Shown: positions 60,399-64,000 of the stretch, piece after piece | How the letters are laid out: every line of letters starts with the position of its first letter | Numbering within the stretch: position 1 is the first letter of the stretch | Assembly (NCBI GenBank): GCA_023101725.1 | Contig: JALJCO010000066.1 | Location: forward strand, 62,001 to 126,000 | Length of the DNA stretch: 64,000 bases | DNA from: Atherinomorus stipes | Lineage: Eukaryota > Chordata > Actinopteri > Atheriniformes > Atherinidae | Direction of reading: 5' to 3' | Translations under genes and position numbers: made by a program | The notes under the pieces: generated by a model | Databases searched by the model: none | Told to the model about the DNA's origin: nothing | The model's input: the letters and a program-made list of their open reading frames with translations, nothing else

Positions 60399-61821
60399 GT
60401 CCAGTCCTTCAGAGCTACTATATCCCAGCGTCCCTTTTCCAGCACACCTGAAAGAGATGAGTGGCTCATTACCAGGAGCCTGATTTATAAAACTGTGCGT
60501 AGGATCTTTACTAATAGTGTACTTACGCCTAAAACCAAAAGTTTGCGCAAGCCAAAAAATATTCCGATTTATAAAACCGTGCGTACGCACAGATTCAAGC
60601 AATTTTCCCTTTATAAATCACAGTCTAGCTGGAAGTTTGTGCAGGTGATTTTGGCTCATATTCCGCCCCCTACACGCACACATTCTACCATAAATAGTCA
60701 ATGCAAAGCACCTCATGTATGTTTCTGCATATAAATGAGCCAGCTGATCTGAGGCATTTAAAGCTTAAACGTGGCGACTGAAAAGACAATGAAACACAAT
60801 TTCGTGGAGACTGAAGTGGAGGTGCTTGTTGGTGAGGTGGAACCTTACAAAAACATTTTATTTGGGTGCCACAGGTGGAATCACAGATAAACTAAAGTCT
60901 GCTGAGTGACAGCAGGTTGTTGTGGCGGTGATGATGTAACAGAGATCTGTTCCAGATGTCGCGCTGTTGAACTGTGGAGGAAACGCCGTGTCAGTGCGAC
61001 TTGTGCAGAACGCAGAACACCTTTTTGTGTTGTGTGGGGCCCACAGAGACAGGACATTCAGAGGGCCTGCACAGGGCTGATCCCCACCCAGAGGAAAATT
61101 TTACTTCTCAAAGCTTTCTCTTTTGCACCTCAGGAGACAGAAAGCAGATCTTATCTCAGCCTCATTCAGGTTTCAAATTGTTCTCATGAATGTCTCTTTT
61201 GTTTCTCCTAAAATTCACCAGGAGAAATATTCCTATTTGAGACTCAATGCAGACATCCTGAGAATTATTTAAGAAATAATTGAGCTCTCCTTTGAAACTG
61301 GAAATTTTAGTTAAGTTTAGTTTTTTTTTTTTTTGTGTTTTTTTTGACAAGAGGATCCCCCCTACATATAGGCCTACACAAAGTGTAGTGAGACTGGGTT
61401 GAGATTTTGTGAAACTTTTCTATCTGGAGACGAGGTTGAGAAACTGGAGAAATGAGCCGTTGTCTCATTTAGCTCTCATGTGGATCTCACATTTGTCTAG
61501 AAGTAAATTAGACCTTTTTGAGATCACCTTTCCAAAATTATTTTCCTCTGTGCAGTCTCCAAAATGTGCACAAGCAAGGTCTGTAGTTTTCTTAAAGTTA
61601 CGCACATTCCTAAGCTAGGTTTTTCCCAACTCTGGCGTAAGAAGTTGCTTACGCACTTCCTAGCCCGGTTTTGTGCGTAAGCAAGCTTTATAAATGAGGC
61701 TCCGGGCCTGTGCAGAGCCGAATGACACACGCATGAGGAAATTCAGCCATTTGATTCAGGTGTGTTGCAGAAGGTATGCTCATTAAATGTAGCAGGATAC
61801 TGGACTTTGGCACCCCTGCCT
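60399..61821. mobile_element. hAT MITE (family M-like) split by a Harbinger element
   Basis: The left part CCAAGTCCAGTCCTTCAGAG to AGCACACCTG and the right part ATTCAGGTGTG to GGACTTTGGCACCCCTG look like the two halves of a family M-type MITE. The outer-left terminus is eroded and no clear 8-bp duplication remains. Confidence 0.6.
60477..61705 (+). mobile_element. PIF/Harbinger-like element with Myb-like ORF relic
   Basis: Ends GAGCCTGATTTATAAAAC and GCTTTATAAATGAGGCTC are inverse, and subterminal GTGCGTA words repeat. From about 60789 the plus strand reads MKHNFVETEVEVLVGEVEPY and KNILFGCH, which resembles the Myb/SANT-like DNA-binding protein carried by Harbinger elements. Stops follow quickly, so the ORF is dead. 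No DDE transposase is seen. Confidence 0.75.
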
Positions 61822-61880
61822 TCAACAGTTCTGTATGAACAATCCCGGGCTTACACCTAACGATTTTCACCATCGCAGAC

Positions 61881-62211
61881 TTAAAGCAACCCGTACCGAT
61901 GTTGCATTGTTGTACTATTTTTTTAATAGGGTGAAATGCGATGAATGAGGTAATGGAACTCTGAAATTCAAGACAGACCCACCATTAATCAAAATAGAAT
62001 ATTATTTCAGTCTCTAAATTTTCAATGAAAATTCCAACCAATCCTTGCAGTGTGACCCCCGCCTAGGATTGGTTAAGGGACCTGTCAGACCTTTGCTTCC
62101 ACATTGGGAGACACAGGGAATGGGGGCTGGGTCTTTAAAGAGAGGCGGGACTGTTGATATTCAAATAATTTTGTTGTGCTTTCTGAATGCAACATCGGCA
62201 AGGGTAGCTTT
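61881..62211. mobile_element. TTAA-type MITE family F, copy 2
   Basis: Starts TTAAAGCAACCCGTACCG and ends CAAGGGTAGCTTTAA. The reverse complement of 17923-18251. Its right TTAA is also the left TTAA of the next element. Confidence 0.85.
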
Positions 62212-62984
62212 AAAGGATAACTTTCTTTTTTTTCAACCTGGACCTTCTTTCTAGGAATACATGCATTTACTCACCGGTAAAATTTCTGCATCACTTTGAG
62301 TCCTTCGGAAGATATTGCGTTGAGTCGCCCTTCGGTGTACGTCCAGTATATTGGACCTTGATTTTCACCAATACTTTCAGTAGAATGAACAAACAAGTAC
62401 TATTGTCCTGTGAGTCCAGATTTAGCTTTCCGTTAGTTACCAGGGTGTTGTACACACTTTTTGGGGCCGCGCGTTCACCATGCGCACTTCCATAGTACAG
62501 CTGAGAAGAGCAGCTCGCTACCCAGACAAACCAAAAACAAAATTTGCGGAAATCCGAATTTTGGGGGAGTGGGTAGCCTAGTGGTAATGTCGCAGGCTCT
62601 GGTGTGGAGGGACCCGGGTTAGAGTATCCAACACAACATTCAGGTGAACCACTGTGGACCCCTGAGCAAGGTCCTTAACCCCCACCAACTGGTCCCCAGG
62701 CGCTTTAAGAAGCAGCCCACTGCTCTGTGGTACTACTGTACAGAGATGGGTAAAATGCAGAGCCCTAATTCCCCCTTGGGGATCAAAACAGTACATAAAA
62801 AAAAGGAGTTTTACTGCATATAATGCCTTCTATAGTGACTGCCCGGTCTCCTCCATTATATTGGATGTACGGGGCGACTCAACGTAATATCTTGTGATGC
62901 AGACATGTTACAGTACCACTGAGTAAATGTACATATAAACTCCTAGAAATAAGGTTCTGGTTGAAAAAAGAAAGTTATCCTTTA
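62208..62984. mobile_element. TTAA-type MITE family G with nested SINE
   Basis: Starts TTAAAGGATAACTTTC and ends GAAAGTTATCCTTTAA, perfect inverses, with TTAA at each edge. Adjacent subterminal words (CAACCTGGACCTTC, TTCTGGTTG) are also related. A SINE is inserted at 62566-62807. A half copy occurs at 43503-43699. Confidence 0.85.
62566..62807 (+). mobile_element. tRNA-derived SINE (HE1/V-SINE-like)
   Basis: The head GTGGGTAGCCTAGTGGTAAT (A box) and ACCCGGGTTAGAGTATCC (B box) are followed by a body with CTGAGCAAGGTCCTTAACCC, CCAACTGGTCCCCAGGCGC and AGATGGGTAAAATGCAGAG, and a tail CTTGGGGATCAAAACAGTAC ending in A8. All are typical of a common fish SINE. Confidence 0.85.
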
Positions 62985-64000
62985 AGACTGGAAGTCTTTA
63001 GTAAATCTCAGGAGTTTTACTGGAGTCGCGGCGTGCCACCGCAGTCTCGATTGTCAAGTTTGAGATGGTAATCTGGGCTGATTTATAGGAATCTTTTCCT
63101 CGTCTTGGGCTTGCGACAATATCAAACATGTTTCATATTATCCCAAGTCGCAGTGACGCAACACAGTCAACAACCAATACCTGGATGAGCTCTGACAGCA
63201 GTGGAAACAGGTGCTGACCTCCAGAACTGTCAATACTCAAAGTTGCATAATACACTGACCAGAGCCATAGAAATATAGAGTTGTGACATGAGTTGACTTC
63301 AATGTAAAAGCGGTCACGTGACTCACGGAGAATGTCATGTGAACCCTGCGCTGTCAATCATACTGCAGAACACACAACAGCAACATCAGATTACTGACAG
63401 TAAACACTAAATAAACAAAGGTGCTACACAGACGTGCTGGTCACTGAATGTTCTTAGAGAGCAGATTATGTTTTGCATTTTTAGTGTTTTCGCTTACTGT
63501 TTGTCATGTTTTATCTGTTTTGTTTTTTTTTTACAGTGTCTTTGATAAGGTGCTTTCAAATAAAATGTATTATGATGATGATGGGAACAAATTGCATGAT
63601 GGGGAAAAATACTGAAAGAATCTAATTGTAGTCTTGTCAATCGTAACCCTGCAAGTTTCCCAGTCTTTGTAAAAATCTCCATCTGAGAGTAAAAACTGTC
63701 TTTAGATGTGAGCTAGTGTGAGATGGTAGTCTTCCAGGACTCTTTTAAAAAGTTCTCTCATGTGAGGGAGGCATTAAACTAATCAAAGGCGACAAAACTG
63801 TTTAACCCAAAAAAAGGTATCCAAAGCCCGATGGAAAATTATCTCTACAGACTGATGATGATGACAAAGAGACAAAAAGACTAGATCCGAAAACCTTTTT
63901 ACCAAAGCATTCTTCTGAATATCTTTGAAAAGGTTTCATTTTTATCCACTCTGTAGCACTTGGAGATAATCAAAATGTAAAGCGCAAACAAATAAAATTT
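62985..64000. other. Intergenic, nothing recognised
   Basis: No gene or definable mobile element downstream of ADAP1 to the window end. A weak inverted pair (CTTGGGCTTGCGACAATAT / ATTATCCCAAGTCGCAG) at about 63100-63155 may be a small MITE remnant. Confidence 0.35.

Noticed and set aside
62566..62640. Possible tRNA gene from A- and B-box-like motifs
   Set aside because: No complete cloverleaf; followed by a SINE body and A-rich tail.

Overview
The window is vertebrate nuclear DNA, almost certainly from a ray-finned (teleost) fish. Genes are split by GT-AG introns. Intergenic and intronic DNA is packed with repeat classes typical of fish: Tc1 elements, hAT and PIF/Harbinger MITEs, L2/CR1-like LINEs, tRNA-derived SINEs, and (GT)n and poly-G/poly-C runs. 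There are no bacterial-style operons, CRISPR arrays or phage genes.

Two protein-coding genes are supported, arranged head to head with start codons about 4.4 kb apart. COX19 (minus strand, 3 coding exons, 4065 down to 2444) encodes a 93-aa twin-CX9C mitochondrial copper/cytochrome-oxidase assembly factor. ADAP1 (plus strand, 11 coding exons, 8480 to 59224) encodes an ArfGAP with two PH domains; the aligned exons give about 376 aa. As I recall, the two genes are also neighbours on human 7p22.3, which supports both calls. Their exons are too short to stand out as long ORFs, so I joined them by homology, splice sites and phase. As written, ADAP1 exon 4 has one extra A (about 44339-44344) that breaks the frame. 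This is the most consequential anomaly in the window.

Layout: 1-2443, downstream of COX19, with a decayed DNA transposon and a ~38-bp tandem repeat; 2444-4065, COX19; 4066-8479, intergenic DNA with a Tc1 relic, LINE debris and a MITE, then the ADAP1 5' region; 8571-32875, the 24-kb ADAP1 intron 1, a transposon accumulation zone that includes a hAT element containing a Tc1 element, a LINE split by a Harbinger MITE, a 44-bp-arm hairpin and a ~43-bp minisatellite split by a hAT; 33004-51260, introns 2-4 with more MITEs, SINEs and a TTAA-flanked element; 51261-55293, a compact cluster of exons 5-10 encoding both PH domains; 55294-59195, intron 10 with a TTAA MITE and an L2-like LINE; 59196-60119, last exon and 3' UTR; 60120-64000, nested MITEs and a SINE.

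The two genes act in unrelated processes (respiratory-chain assembly; Arf6/phosphoinositide signalling), so apart from possible shared upstream DNA no joint function is implied. I found no new gene system. The notable items are the exon-4 frameshift, a divergent ArfGAP motif, nested transposons with clear target-site duplications, and the long hairpin.
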